From NCBI RefSeq assembly GCF_023824315.1, contig NZ_CP098732.1, positions 1,612,001-1,676,000 on the forward strand: a DNA stretch of 64,000 bases, given 5' to 3'. Of this stretch, positions 1 to 8,996 are shown one piece after another. Made by a program: the position numbers and the translations under genes. Each line of letters starts with the position of its first letter. Position 1 is the first letter of the stretch. The notes under the pieces were generated by a model, which worked only from the letters and a program-made list of their open reading frames with translations, had not been told where the DNA came from and ran no database searches. The DNA comes from Acinetobacter tibetensis. Lineage in GTDB: Bacteria; Pseudomonadota; Gammaproteobacteria; Pseudomonadales; Moraxellaceae.

Positions 1-740
1 TTACGAAGTAAATCTAAATCATCTACCGATCCAACCCCAATCAATTGCTGTACTGAATAACTCAGGTCATTATTCCAGAAGTTAATAAAAATTTGATTGG
101 CAGATTTTACGGCATTACCAAAGAACAAGATGTCCATATCGGTAAATTGAAAATCATTACCTGCATCAAAATATTCACGACTTATATTACGTCCCCCAGT
201 CACTGCAATGGCACCATCGGCAATAATTAGCTTGTTATGCATACGATGATTGATTTGTTTCAAGCGGAAAGCATAATCAATGACCCTAAAATTACGGTAT
301 TTGTAGGGGTTGTAGATTTTGATTTCGAAATTTGGATGTGCAACCAACTTTTCAAGTAATGGATCTAATTTGGTGCCATTTTGATCATCAATCATGAGAC
401 GGACTTTAACGCCACGGTCTGCGGCTTTTAACAGTTCGGTCAGCATCATATGACCTAAGGAATCATCTTCCCAAATATAATATTGTAAATCGAGCGTATG
501 TTTCGCTTCTCGTATTAAGTGAATACGTGATGCGATACTCATAAATGCATCATCTAATGCTAAATAGGCAGTAAGTCCTTGCTTGAGTTGGGCATCAACA
601 TTTTGGCGTTGTATCCAATGTTCAGTGTGGTAGTTTGAAGCAGATTCTTTCTTTGCCTGATTTGGTGGAAGGCTACAAGCCGTGAGTAAACCTAAGTTTG
701 CACATAATAATAAGGAGAAATATCTGGTATTTTTTTGCAT
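1..740 (-). CDS. Phospholipase D-family lipoprotein, C-terminus cut by window edge
   Basis: A partial gene of about 246 codons read from an ATG at 740 down to the window edge, so its C-terminal part is missing. The first residues form a lipoprotein signal peptide ending in a lipobox-like LTACS, which predicts a lipid-anchored envelope protein. The visible part carries one HKD motif (HNKLIIADG around residue 175, followed by TGGRN), typical of the phospholipase D / cardiolipin synthase superfamily. These enzymes normally have two HKD motifs, and the second would lie outside the window. Substrate is unknown: a cardiolipin synthase-like or other phosphodiesterase role is possible. It is transcribed divergently from the formaldehyde dehydrogenase gene. 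Confidence 0.8.
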   Translation of the reverse strand, partial: MQKNTRYFSLLLCANLGLLTACSLPPNQAKKESASNYHTEHWIQRQNVDAQLKQGLTAYLALDDAFMSIASRIHLIREAKHTLDLQYYIWEDDSLGHMMLTELLKAADRGVKVRLMIDDQNGTKLDPLLEKLVAHPNFEIKIYNPYKYRNFRVIDYAFRLKQINHRMHNKLIIADGAIAVTGGRNISREYFDAGNDFQFTDMDILFFGNAVKSANQIFINFWNNDLSYSVQQLIGVGSVDDLDLLR

Positions 741-797
741 CTTGTTCTAATTCATTATTACCAATATAAATACATATTATCATGCGGTTATTGTTGA

Positions 798-1976
<1,179 letters not shown>

Positions 1977-1993
1977 GTGAGTCCAGTTACTAG

Positions 1994-2024
1994 AAAAGAC
2001 CGAGCAAAGGCTTGGTCTTTTTTT
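1994..2024 (+). terminator. Intrinsic terminator after frmA
   Basis: A 12-bp stem with one G-U pair (AAAAGACCGAGC / GCTTGGTCTTTT) around an AAAG loop, followed by a T run, lies 17 bp after the stop codon. Confidence 0.85.
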
Positions 2025-2216
2025 ATCTACATCTAAAATTTTTATGGAAATAGATTGGCAAAAAGTAACTTTTGTTAGACAAAAAATGATAATAAATGCC
2101 AAATGATATGTTTTGTCCTCATCTGACATAGAGCACTACAACAGTTAAATTTATTGTAAACTCAGCAATAAAAGACAGTTGTATAAAAATATAGATTGAT
2201 TCAGATGGGTATAATT

Positions 2217-3242
2217 ATGGGAAATCATGTGCAATATAAGCCAGAGTGGATACGCGAAGACTTTGTCGATTTTATCGCGGAAAAAATTCATCCAATTTGG
2301 GCGTGGAAAAAAATTAAGGCTCAACTCATTGCACGTAAAGCATTGAGTGATGATTTTATTCAGTTACAGTTACGACCAAATCAAAACTTTAGACCTGAGA
2401 TAGCTCAGGCAGGGCAAAGCCTGCTGCTCACAGTTGTGATCGCAGGTGTTCGACAACAGCGCAGTTATTCTATAGTCGACATCCTCGACAATGGTGATGT
2501 GCTGATTACCATAAAACAACAGGGCTCTGTTTCAAGAGCCGTAACCAACTTAGCTTTAGGCGCAGTCATTGAAATCTCTCAAGCTCAGGGCGAGTTTGTA
2601 TTTAAACCGCAATCGAGTCAAGCAAGCTTATTCCTTGCCTCAGGAAGTGGTATTACCGCCATTTATGCTTTAGTCAAACAGGCGTTGAAAAGCACAGAAC
2701 ATCCTATCGATTTGATATATTTTACGCGTGATAATGCCTACCATGCAGAACTAGAAGCCTTAGCAGCACAATATCCGCAGTTTAAATATCATTCATTTAA
2801 CACATTGAAAAATAAGCAATATCTTAGTGAATCTCTACTTCAGCAGCTCGTACCAGACTATCAACAGCGCGAGTGTTATGCCTGTGGTGCGAATAATATG
2901 ATGAAGCATGTGCAGCAGCTTTATGCTGATCAAAGCATCTCGCATTTGCTCAAGACAGAATATTTTAAGATCCAGATTGATCAAACACTCGAAGCGCAAC
3001 CTGTGACTTTCCTCCGTGCACAACAAGAGTTTTTAGCCACAGATAATTTGTTGGAAAGTGCAGAAAAAGCAGGGCTTAAACCCGCACATGGCTGCCGTAT
3101 GGGAATTTGCAATACTTGTTCTTGCACCAAAGTACAGGGGGTAGTTCGAAATGTGCTCACGGGCGAAATTGATGAGCAGCGTAATACTCAGATCAAACTG
3201 TGCATTTCACAGGCGATTAGCCCAGTTGTGATTAATTTATAA
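2217..3242 (+). CDS. Ferredoxin reductase-type electron donor for the acyl desaturase (DesC-like)
   Basis: About 341 residues if the ATG at 2217 is used; an ATG at 2205 and a TTG at 2196 are also in frame, and none has a clear ribosome-binding site. The protein has an FAD/NAD(P)H ferredoxin-reductase module (RQQRSYSI for FAD binding, then SGSGITAIYAL for the nucleotide) and a C-terminal plant-type [2Fe-2S] domain with the cysteine pattern in CRMGICNTCSC and a distant LC. It lies 24 bp before the desaturase gene. In Pseudomonas the DesB desaturase uses a partner reductase, DesC, of this architecture, so the inferred role is to pass electrons from NAD(P)H to the desaturase. Confidence 0.85.
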   Translation: MGNHVQYKPEWIREDFVDFIAEKIHPIWAWKKIKAQLIARKALSDDFIQLQLRPNQNFRPEIAQAGQSLLLTVVIAGVRQQRSYSIVDILDNGDVLITIKQQGSVSRAVTNLALGAVIEISQAQGEFVFKPQSSQASLFLASGSGITAIYALVKQALKSTEHPIDLIYFTRDNAYHAELEALAAQYPQFKYHSFNTLKNKQYLSESLLQQLVPDYQQRECYACGANNMMKHVQQLYADQSISHLLKTEYFKIQIDQTLEAQPVTFLRAQQEFLATDNLLESAEKAGLKPAHGCRMGICNTCSCTKVQGVVRNVLTGEIDEQRNTQIKLCISQAISPVVINL

Positions 3243-3266
3243 AAGTTTAATGTAGGGACAAATAAA

Positions 3267-4409
3267 ATGAATAAACCCGTTAATTTCCAAAGCAATAGCA
3301 AATCTCAGTATCTAACAGATGAAGAAATTCAGTCCTTTGGAGAAAAGATCGAAGCCATTCGTCGTGAAACGATGCAAAGTTTAGGTGAACCAGATGCTGC
3401 TTATATCTATAAAATCCGAAATTTTGTCCGCTATAGTGAAATTGCCTCACGCGGTATGTTGATGTTCGCTGGCTGGTTACCACCTGTTTGGTTATTGGGG
3501 ACAGGGCTGTTGGGAATTTCTAAAATTGTTGAAAATATGGAGTTGGGGCATAACGTGATGCATGGTCAGTTTGACTGGCTGAATGACCCAAGCCTAAATG
3601 GTGCAAACTATGATTGGGATACCATCGCAACAGGCGATGATTGGAAATATACCCATAACTATGTTCATCATACTTATACCAATATTGTTGGAAAAGACCA
3701 CGACGTCGGCTATGGCCTAATTCGAGTAAGTGAAAGCCAAGCTTGGGAGCCAAGATTTTTATTCAACATTCCTTTAGCCATTCAACTGATGATTTTTTTT
3801 GAATGGTATGTGGGCGTACAAAATTTACATTTGGAAGATGTACTGGCATATAAAACCAAAACATGGCGTGAAGTTTGGCAAGATTCAATCAAATTACGCA
3901 AAAAAGTAACGCGCCAAGTGATTAAAGACTATGTCTTTTTTCCATTGATTGCGGGACCAAATGCCATTCCAGTTTTTGCAGGCAATGCCGTAGCCAATGT
4001 GATCCGTAGTTTATGGGCATCAGCAGTGATCTTTAATGGACATTTTACCGAAGATGCAGAAACCTTTGAGTTAGACAATACCGAAAATGAAACTCGGGCA
4101 GAGTGGTATTTACGCCAAATTCGGGGTTCGAGTAATTTTTCGGGTACGCAAGGGCTACATATTTTAAGTGGGAATTTAAGCCATCAAATTGAGCACCATC
4201 TATTTCCAGACATGCCTGCCAATCGTTATGCAGAAGTAGCTCCAAAAATTAAAGCATTATGTGCCGAGTATGGAATTCATTACAATGAAGCCAGTTTCAC
4301 CAAACAGTTTGCAAGCGTTTGGGTTCGACTCGCCAAATGTTCATTACCCAATGACTGGAAGGAGCAGTTGAAACTGACTATGCAAAAGAAATTGAAGCGA
4401 TGGGGTTAA
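3267..4409 (+). CDS. Membrane acyl-CoA (Delta-9 type) fatty acid desaturase
   Basis: A 380-residue integral membrane di-iron desaturase. The three histidine boxes are present: GHNVMHG (about residue 94), HNYVHH (about 130) and HQIEHH (about 310), with hydrophobic segments between them. It inserts double bonds into saturated acyl chains to keep the membrane fluid. It is the second gene of a two-gene operon with the ferredoxin reductase upstream, which makes a DesB-type acyl-CoA desaturase the best guess. The TetR regulator DesT that controls this pair in Pseudomonas aeruginosa is not present here. No strong terminator follows directly; the next T-rich hairpin is the one in the DAHP synthase leader, about 235 bp on. 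Confidence 0.88.
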   Translation: MNKPVNFQSNSKSQYLTDEEIQSFGEKIEAIRRETMQSLGEPDAAYIYKIRNFVRYSEIASRGMLMFAGWLPPVWLLGTGLLGISKIVENMELGHNVMHGQFDWLNDPSLNGANYDWDTIATGDDWKYTHNYVHHTYTNIVGKDHDVGYGLIRVSESQAWEPRFLFNIPLAIQLMIFFEWYVGVQNLHLEDVLAYKTKTWREVWQDSIKLRKKVTRQVIKDYVFFPLIAGPNAIPVFAGNAVANVIRSLWASAVIFNGHFTEDAETFELDNTENETRAEWYLRQIRGSSNFSGTQGLHILSGNLSHQIEHHLFPDMPANRYAEVAPKIKALCAEYGIHYNEASFTKQFASVWVRLAKCSLPNDWKEQLKLTMQKKLKRWG

Positions 4410-4539
4410 AATCTCGATCATTCAATGGATTGATAAGTAAAAGTTGCTCTAGACATAACTATTATTCCTAAAATAAAGGTTGTCAAAGGCAGTAATAAGG
4501 CGTATTTTTAATTTCAGATACTTTTTTGATGAAACAAAG

Positions 4540-4596
4540 ATGTTAAAGCAACCTTTAATCGCAAACGCTTATTTTTATTTCTGGCAGTTTAGCTAA
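4540..4596 (+). CDS. Aromatic-rich leader peptide 1 (18 aa)
   Basis: A short ORF encoding MLKQPLIANAYFYFWQFS. Six of the last eight residues are aromatic, with Tyr-Phe-Tyr-Phe-Trp consecutive at codons 4570-4584. It ends one base before a set of alternative stem-forming segments and 46 bp before a strong intrinsic terminator. This is the standard layout of a ribosome-stalling attenuation peptide (compare TrpL or PheL), and the gene downstream is DAHP synthase, the first enzyme of aromatic amino acid synthesis. Its ribosome-binding site is weak, with only an A-rich GAAACAAAG ahead of the ATG. It is too short to judge by coding statistics; the case rests on composition and position. Confidence 0.65.
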   Translation: MLKQPLIANAYFYFWQFS

Positions 4597-4642
4597 TTGC
4601 CTGAATGCGTTTGGGCAAAATAAAGGTTGCCCACCAGTTGAT

Positions 4643-4673
4643 ACCTGATCGGCAACCCCGGTCAGGTTTTTTT
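4643..4673 (+). terminator. Intrinsic terminator inside the DAHP synthase leader (attenuator)
   Basis: A 10-bp stem (ACCTGATCGG / CCGGTCAGGT, one G-U pair) with a CAACC loop and seven T residues. It could also end read-through from the desaturase operon, but its loop and inner stem belong to the alternative pairing GGTTGCC:GGCAACC, which suggests conditional use. Confidence 0.8.
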
Positions 4674-4709
4674 ATGCTTTGTTTTTTATAATTTTTTTAG
4701 GAGATTCAC

Positions 4710-4814
4710 ATGTACGCATTTAACACTTCATATTTTAGCAACGGTTATTGGTTTTACTTTAGTCAGCTTATGACTCAATCCTTATCATCCCATAGACCCA
4801 AAACGCACAAATAA
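4710..4814 (+). CDS. Aromatic-rich leader peptide 2 (34 aa)
   Basis: A second mini-ORF with a good ribosome-binding site (TAGGAG, 5-6 bp before the ATG). Nine of the first 17 residues are Tyr, Phe or Trp, including the run YWFYF. The rest is Ser/Thr/Gln-rich and ends in a basic stretch. Its stop is 36 nt before the DAHP synthase start, and it shares that gene's frame. Just after the aromatic run a small hairpin can form (AGTCA/TGACT, 4761-4775), and after the stop there is a second one (4821-4837). No T run follows, so any control here would act on translation rather than termination. Function is inferred from composition and position. Confidence 0.6.
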   Translation: MYAFNTSYFSNGYWFYFSQLMTQSLSSHRPKTHK

Positions 4815-4820
4815 AAGATC

Positions 4821-4837
4821 GGACTGAACAACAGTCC
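4821..4837 (+). promoter_or_regulatory. Hairpin abutting the DAHP synthase ribosome-binding site
   Basis: GGACTG / CAGTCC forms a 6-bp stem with a 5-nt loop, directly followed by the AAAGGAAAG ribosome-binding region of the gene at 4851. It lies 6 nt after the stop of leader peptide 2, so a ribosome on that ORF could melt or permit it. The translational role is inference. Confidence 0.5.
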
Positions 4838-4850
4838 AAAGGAAAGACCA

Positions 4851-5894
4851 ATGAATGCTTTAAATACTGCACTACAACATCAAACGAATACACAAGAAGC
4901 TCTATTGAGTTTGCCTCAGCAACTCAAAGCACAACTTCCTCTTTCTGCACTACTTGCGGCTCAGATTGCTGAACATCGTCAAATTATTCAAAATATTTTA
5001 TCTGGTGAAGATTCACGCCTATTGGTGATTACAGGACCATGTTCCCTTCATGACCCTGTCGCAGCTTTGGAATACGCGCAAAAACTACAACAATTACAAG
5101 CGCAAGTTTCTGATCAAATTTTTCTAGTCATGCGTGCTTATATTGAAAAACCACGTACCACAGTGGGCTGGAAAGGTTTTATGTACGATCCTGACTTAGA
5201 TGGTTCATCGAATTTACAATCAGGTTTGGAACAGTCTCGTCAGTTATATTTACACATTATTGAAATGGGCTTGCCAATTGCGAGCGAAATTTTAAGCCCA
5301 ATGGCTACAGCTTATTTTGATGATTTATTGGCATGGGGAGCGATTGGTGCTCGCACCAGTGAATCACAAATTCATCGTGAAATTTCGAGCCAAATGCCAT
5401 ACAGCATTGGTTTCAAAAATGGTACGGATGGTTCAATTCAAATTGCGTTAGATGCCATTCAATCGGCTTCAAATGCGCATCAATTCTTGGGAATGAGTCA
5501 GTCAGGTTTACCTTGTATGCTTCAATCTCATGGTAATCCACTTGCACATTTAATTTTACGTGGCTCAAATACAGGTCCGAACTATCAGGCAGAAGAAATC
5601 AACAAAATTAAGGCCAAAACCAAAGGGGTTTTACCTGCTTTAGTGATCGATTGTAGCCATGGTAATAGCAATAAGAAGCCACAATTGCAGTCAGAAGTGC
5701 TCCGTCAAATTGTGAGTGAGCGTGAGCAAACAAATGTTCGTGGGGTTATGCTAGAGAGTCATTTGGTCGAAGGGAATCAAAAGATTTCATGCGACATGAT
5801 TTATGGTCAGTCTGTAACAGATGGTTGTATTGGTTGGGAACAAACTGAACACCTATTGTTAGAAGCTGCACAACAATTAAGAAAACTACAATAA
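4851..5894 (+). CDS. 3-deoxy-7-phosphoheptulonate (DAHP) synthase, class I
   Basis: A 347-residue enzyme that condenses phosphoenolpyruvate and erythrose 4-phosphate, the first committed step of the shikimate pathway. Family hallmarks are LLVITGPCSLHDP (about residue 60), KPRTTVGWKG, GAIGARTSESQIHRE, GFKNGTDGS and the C-terminal GVMLESHLVEGNQ. It is an AroF/AroG/AroH-type enzyme. Which of Tyr, Phe or Trp inhibits it cannot be settled by eye, so no symbol is given. The start follows AAAGGAAAG. The upstream region contains two aromatic-rich mini-ORFs and an internal terminator, suggesting control by charged aromatic tRNAs. Confidence 0.93.
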   Translation: MNALNTALQHQTNTQEALLSLPQQLKAQLPLSALLAAQIAEHRQIIQNILSGEDSRLLVITGPCSLHDPVAALEYAQKLQQLQAQVSDQIFLVMRAYIEKPRTTVGWKGFMYDPDLDGSSNLQSGLEQSRQLYLHIIEMGLPIASEILSPMATAYFDDLLAWGAIGARTSESQIHREISSQMPYSIGFKNGTDGSIQIALDAIQSASNAHQFLGMSQSGLPCMLQSHGNPLAHLILRGSNTGPNYQAEEINKIKAKTKGVLPALVIDCSHGNSNKKPQLQSEVLRQIVSEREQTNVRGVMLESHLVEGNQKISCDMIYGQSVTDGCIGWEQTEHLLLEAAQQLRKLQ

Positions 5895-5910
5895 TAAAAT
5901 ATTGATTGTA

Positions 5911-5942
5911 AAAAGCCTCTGAAATCAGGGGCTTAATTTTTT
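5911..5942. terminator. Bidirectional terminator between DAHP synthase and the MFS gene
   Basis: AAGCCTCTGA / TCAGGGGCTT forms a 10-bp stem with a 2-nt gap in the sequence (a real loop would open a few pairs), with T runs on both strands. It lies between two converging genes. Confidence 0.8.
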
Positions 5943-5947
5943 GTATG

Positions 5948-7123
5948 CTATTTTGTTGTAGTGACCACACAGAATTTATAAAACAATAAGCTCAGTAATA
6001 CGATGACCGCACATAAGAGATAGGACATGCTATAACCCTGTGCTGTGATTAAAATACCTAAAAGTATTGAACCCAATGCAATGCCTAAATCGTAAAAAGT
6101 GAAAAAGGTGGATGTTGCATGACCAATCCGTTGAGGTGCAGCGCGTTGAATAGCCAGCGTTTGCAGGCAGGGTTGCACAGAGCCAAATCCCATACCAATA
6201 AAAATAGCTGCAAACATAAATCCAATTAAACTATTGATTTGGCTTAATACAATAAGACCCACTGAAAACAAAGCTAAAGCTGGGTAAATGACATAGCTTG
6301 GACCCTTACGGTCATAAATTTTTCCAGTGAAAGGGCGTAGGCTCATCATCGAAATTGCGAAAACAATAAAAAATAGACTGGCATAAGCAAGTAAGTTTTT
6401 CGATGCGGAATAGGTCGAGATAAATGACATAATGCTGGTATAAGCAAATGAAACCATCATCGCCATAATAGAAACAGGCAGCGCTTTCTTCTCAATAAAA
6501 TCATGAATCGAGAGTTGTCTTTTCTGTGGAGCTAGCGTGTTCGAAGTCGTCGTATGAATGGGGATTAAAAAACAGAAGATAAAACCGAGACAGACAATTG
6601 CAGCGAGAATACTTGCAACAACAGCATAGGACAATGGTTGAATGAGTGATAAACCAATGAGTGGACCTAAGACAATGCCCAAATTGACTGACATGACGAA
6701 ATAGCCCATACCTTCGCCACGGCGTGAATCTGGAATGAATTCGTTGGCAATAGGCACAGTGACTGTGGTTAAAATACTAAACCAAATTCCATGTAAAAAA
6801 CGTAGCCAGAGTAAAACCTCTAGATTATCTGCAAAGATGTAGGCAACGGAAAATAAACAGAACAGAAGCTCAGAGATAAAAAGTGTTTTTTTTCGACCAA
6901 ACTTTTCAATGATTAATCCACTGAAAGGGCGTACCGCAATAGAAGATGCCATAAATAAAGTCATGGCCAATCCTGCTTGAGCAAGGCTGCCATGTAAGTC
7001 TTGTAAAATATAGATGGGCAGAATTGTGGTTTGCGCAAAATAAAAGATAAATAGAAATAAGTTATTGGCTAGACACAGTATAAAAGACTTATTCCAAAGC
7101 TGAATTGTAGATGAATGCGACAT
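5948..7123 (-). CDS. MFS transporter (drug/sugar efflux type)
   Basis: A 391-residue, strongly hydrophobic protein with about twelve predicted membrane segments in two halves. The loop between helices 2 and 3 carries the MFS signature-like GLIIEKFGRKKTLF, and the equivalent point of the second half reads GKIYDRKGPSY. The family is the 12-helix arabinose-efflux/multidrug group of inner-membrane exporters. Substrate is unknown. It converges on the DAHP synthase gene and shares its terminator. No regulator is adjacent. Confidence 0.8.
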   Translation of the reverse strand: MSHSSTIQLWNKSFILCLANNLFLFIFYFAQTTILPIYILQDLHGSLAQAGLAMTLFMASSIAVRPFSGLIIEKFGRKKTLFISELLFCLFSVAYIFADNLEVLLWLRFLHGIWFSILTTVTVPIANEFIPDSRRGEGMGYFVMSVNLGIVLGPLIGLSLIQPLSYAVVASILAAIVCLGFIFCFLIPIHTTTSNTLAPQKRQLSIHDFIEKKALPVSIMAMMVSFAYTSIMSFISTYSASKNLLAYASLFFIVFAISMMSLRPFTGKIYDRKGPSYVIYPALALFSVGLIVLSQINSLIGFMFAAIFIGMGFGSVQPCLQTLAIQRAAPQRIGHATSTFFTFYDLGIALGSILLGILITAQGYSMSYLLCAVIVLLSLLFYKFCVVTTTK

Positions 7124-7338
7124 AATTGACCCAGAAGTAGAAAGGGAATCATGACAATGTGGCTATCACTATTTTTATGTATTCCCTGAGCATACCAAGG
7201 TCATGAAGATGAGGTTTAATCATAACCAAGTAAAGATGAAAAATAAAGTAAATTGATATTTTGATATATTTATTTATATTAATGTCTTTTATATTTAATA
7301 AAATTATCGTTATTTGATATTGGCAGGTTTTAAATATA

Positions 7339-7364
7339 AAAAATCAGCCCGAAAGCTGATTTTT
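7339..7364 (-). terminator. Terminator of gcvH
   Basis: AAAAATCAGC / GCTGATTTTT, a perfect 10-bp stem with a 6-nt loop, lies just downstream of the gcvH stop codon (17 bp) on the minus strand. Confidence 0.8.
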
Positions 7365-7380
7365 AAGAAACAAGGATAAC

Positions 7381-7755
7381 TTAGAGTCCTGCTTCATAGT
7401 CCGCACTAGACAACAATGTGTTTACATCATCGATGTTATTTGGTTTGATTTTATAAATCCAACCTTTGCCATAGGGTGCATCATTGACAAAGTCAGGATC
7501 ATCTTCCAGTGCTGTATTTACTTCTACGACAACCCCAGAAATAGGCGCATGAATGTCAGAAGCTGTTTTCACAGATTCAACAACACCTGCTTGTTCACCA
7601 GCAGTCACTTGTTGTCCCACTTCTGGCATTTCGACATAAACTAAATCGCCTAAGGCATCCTGCGCATGGTCTGAAATCCCAGTTACAACAAGATCACCTT
7701 CAATTTTCACCCACTCGTGCGTGCTCGCATATTTCAAATCTGAAGGATGATTCAT
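7381..7755 (-). CDS. gcvH: Glycine cleavage system H protein
   Basis: A 124-residue lipoyl carrier protein. It shuttles the methylamine intermediate between the P, T and L proteins of glycine cleavage. The lipoyl-lysine lies in [15 protein letters not shown] (about residue 65), with the family start [13 protein letters not shown]. Length matches the family. The ribosome-binding site AAGGAG stands 6 bp before the ATG. The P and T genes are not next to it, so it is a solo copy here; whether another gcvH exists in the genome is unknown. Confidence 0.95.
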   Translation of the reverse strand: MNHPSDLKYASTHEWVKIEGDLVVTGISDHAQDALGDLVYVEMPEVGQQVTAGEQAGVVESVKTASDIHAPISGVVVEVNTALEDDPDFVNDAPYGKGWIYKIKPNNIDDVNTLLSSADYEAGL

Positions 7756-7825
7756 GATGACTCCTTAAAAGTATTCATTTATTTTTGTCATGCTTTATAC
7801 ATGTTTTTACATAAAAACAAAAGGC

Positions 7826-8854
7826 TTATAGGTATGGATCTTTACGCCAATTACTTGGGCTACGTCCACTCCAACGTTTAAAAGCACGACTGAAATTGGC
7901 AACATCACTATAGCCCAGTTCATCTGCAATTTGTTCAAGGGTGTAATCCGTTCGGGAGAGTAGCGACGTTGCATGTCGATAGCGTACTTCATCGACAATC
8001 GTTGAAAAAGAGGTTCCTTCGGTCGCTAACTGGCGCTTCAAGGTTCTATCAGACATATGTAAGCGATAGGCCACATTTTCAATACTTAAATAATGCTGCT
8101 CTGAATGCGTCAAAATGTCGCGAACCGCCATAGAGAGCCGTCTGCGCTCACCTAAAGCCGAAAGTTCGGCTTCACATTGGTTAATTGCAATTTGACTCGC
8201 AATCGGGTCAGCATTCATCATTTTCAATGCGAGGTATTTTTTGTCAAAGCTCATCAATAAATGAGGTTGATCAAAACGAAATTGATGATTTGGGAACTTA
8301 GTAATATAGCGTTCAAAACCTTCAGGTTGGGTGAAATCAAAATCAATCTCACCACCTAAATCTGTTACCCCTGTAATGGCTTTGGCCATAGAAATGATAC
8401 CAATGATTAATGCAATACAAATTTCTGAACGTAAGGGTTCTATATTGACATCACTTCTGAGCTGCAAAGTTGCTTTTTCAGCAAAAGTAGAAAAATAGAT
8501 TTGTAAGAAGGGCAATCTTAATTGCACAAAGCGGTTGGCGAGGACAAGGGCATCGGTAATATCATTTGCGGTCATAATGGCATAACCAATAAAACCATGA
8601 ATAGAAATACGCATTTGCGTACCCAAATGATAACCAAGTGTTGATTCACCTGTCAGGGTCAAGGCATGTTGAAGTAATGCATTGGCGACTGAAGTCGAGA
8701 TTCGAAAATCTGGCTCCGCTAATTTTTCACTATTGAGTTGAAACGGGGCAAATAAAGTATCTGCATTATAACCCCAGCGTGACACGACATCTAAAAGTAA
8801 CAGACCATAGACTCCAGGAATTCCTTGGTCTTGTCTAGACGAAATAGTATTCAT
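7826..8854 (-). CDS. AraC-family transcriptional regulator with N-terminal ligand-binding domain
   Basis: A 342-residue regulator. Residues up to about 210 resemble the arabinose-binding-like domain of the OruR/ArgR-type AraC group. The C-terminal 100 residues form the two helix-turn-helix motifs, with IENVAYRLHMSDRTLKRQL for the first and LEQIADELGYSDVANFSRAF plus WSGRSPSNWR for the second. The start has a GGAT ribosome-binding site. It follows the MaoC gene on the same strand behind a perfect 13-bp inverted repeat. It may control the MaoC/ABC exporter pair or a distant target; nothing in the sequence decides. Confidence 0.88.
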   Translation of the reverse strand: MNTISSRQDQGIPGVYGLLLLDVVSRWGYNADTLFAPFQLNSEKLAEPDFRISTSVANALLQHALTLTGESTLGYHLGTQMRISIHGFIGYAIMTANDITDALVLANRFVQLRLPFLQIYFSTFAEKATLQLRSDVNIEPLRSEICIALIIGIISMAKAITGVTDLGGEIDFDFTQPEGFERYITKFPNHQFRFDQPHLLMSFDKKYLALKMMNADPIASQIAINQCEAELSALGERRRLSMAVRDILTHSEQHYLSIENVAYRLHMSDRTLKRQLATEGTSFSTIVDEVRYRHATSLLSRTDYTLEQIADELGYSDVANFSRAFKRWSGRSPSNWRKDPYL

Positions 8855-8958
8855 GCGCGATCCATTGCACGTTTAATGTTGTTATATCAATCAGTTTTTA
8901 TATTGGCATGAAACAGAAGCAGGTGCCTTATAAATTGTTCGACAAACCGAACAAAGCT

Positions 8959-8988
8959 GATTCTAAAATCATGTGTGATTTTAGAATC
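8959..8988 (-). terminator. Perfect 13-bp hairpin after the MaoC gene
   Basis: GATTCTAAAATCA and its exact complement are separated by TGTG. It lies 8 bp after the stop of the minus-strand MaoC gene. It lacks a clear T run on that strand, so it may be a weak terminator or an mRNA-stabilising hairpin. Confidence 0.5.
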
Positions 8989-8996
8989 ATCATCTT

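Larger units (their letters stand above)
4470..4673 (+). promoter_or_regulatory. Transcription attenuator-like leader of the DAHP synthase gene
   Basis: This region holds an aromatic-rich mini-ORF (4540-4596) followed by segments that can pair in several exclusive ways. TTGCCT (4597-4602) pairs with GGGCAA (4613-4618). GGGCAA also pairs with TTGCCC (4627-4632). GGTTGCC (4625-4631) pairs with GGCAACC (4651-4657), which overlaps the terminator stem and loop. TAAAGGTTGC (4621-4630) is also perfectly complementary to GCAACCTTTA (4548-4557) inside the mini-ORF, and a 15-nt near-copy of the same segment lies at 4470-4484. The final structure is a strong terminator. The pairings are seen in the sequence; the regulatory role is inferred. 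Confidence 0.7.

Noticed and set aside
2063..2075. TTGT-TAG-ACAA palindrome upstream of the desaturase operon as an operator
   Set aside because: Arms of only 4 bp in A+T-rich DNA are expected by chance, and no adjacent regulator supports it.
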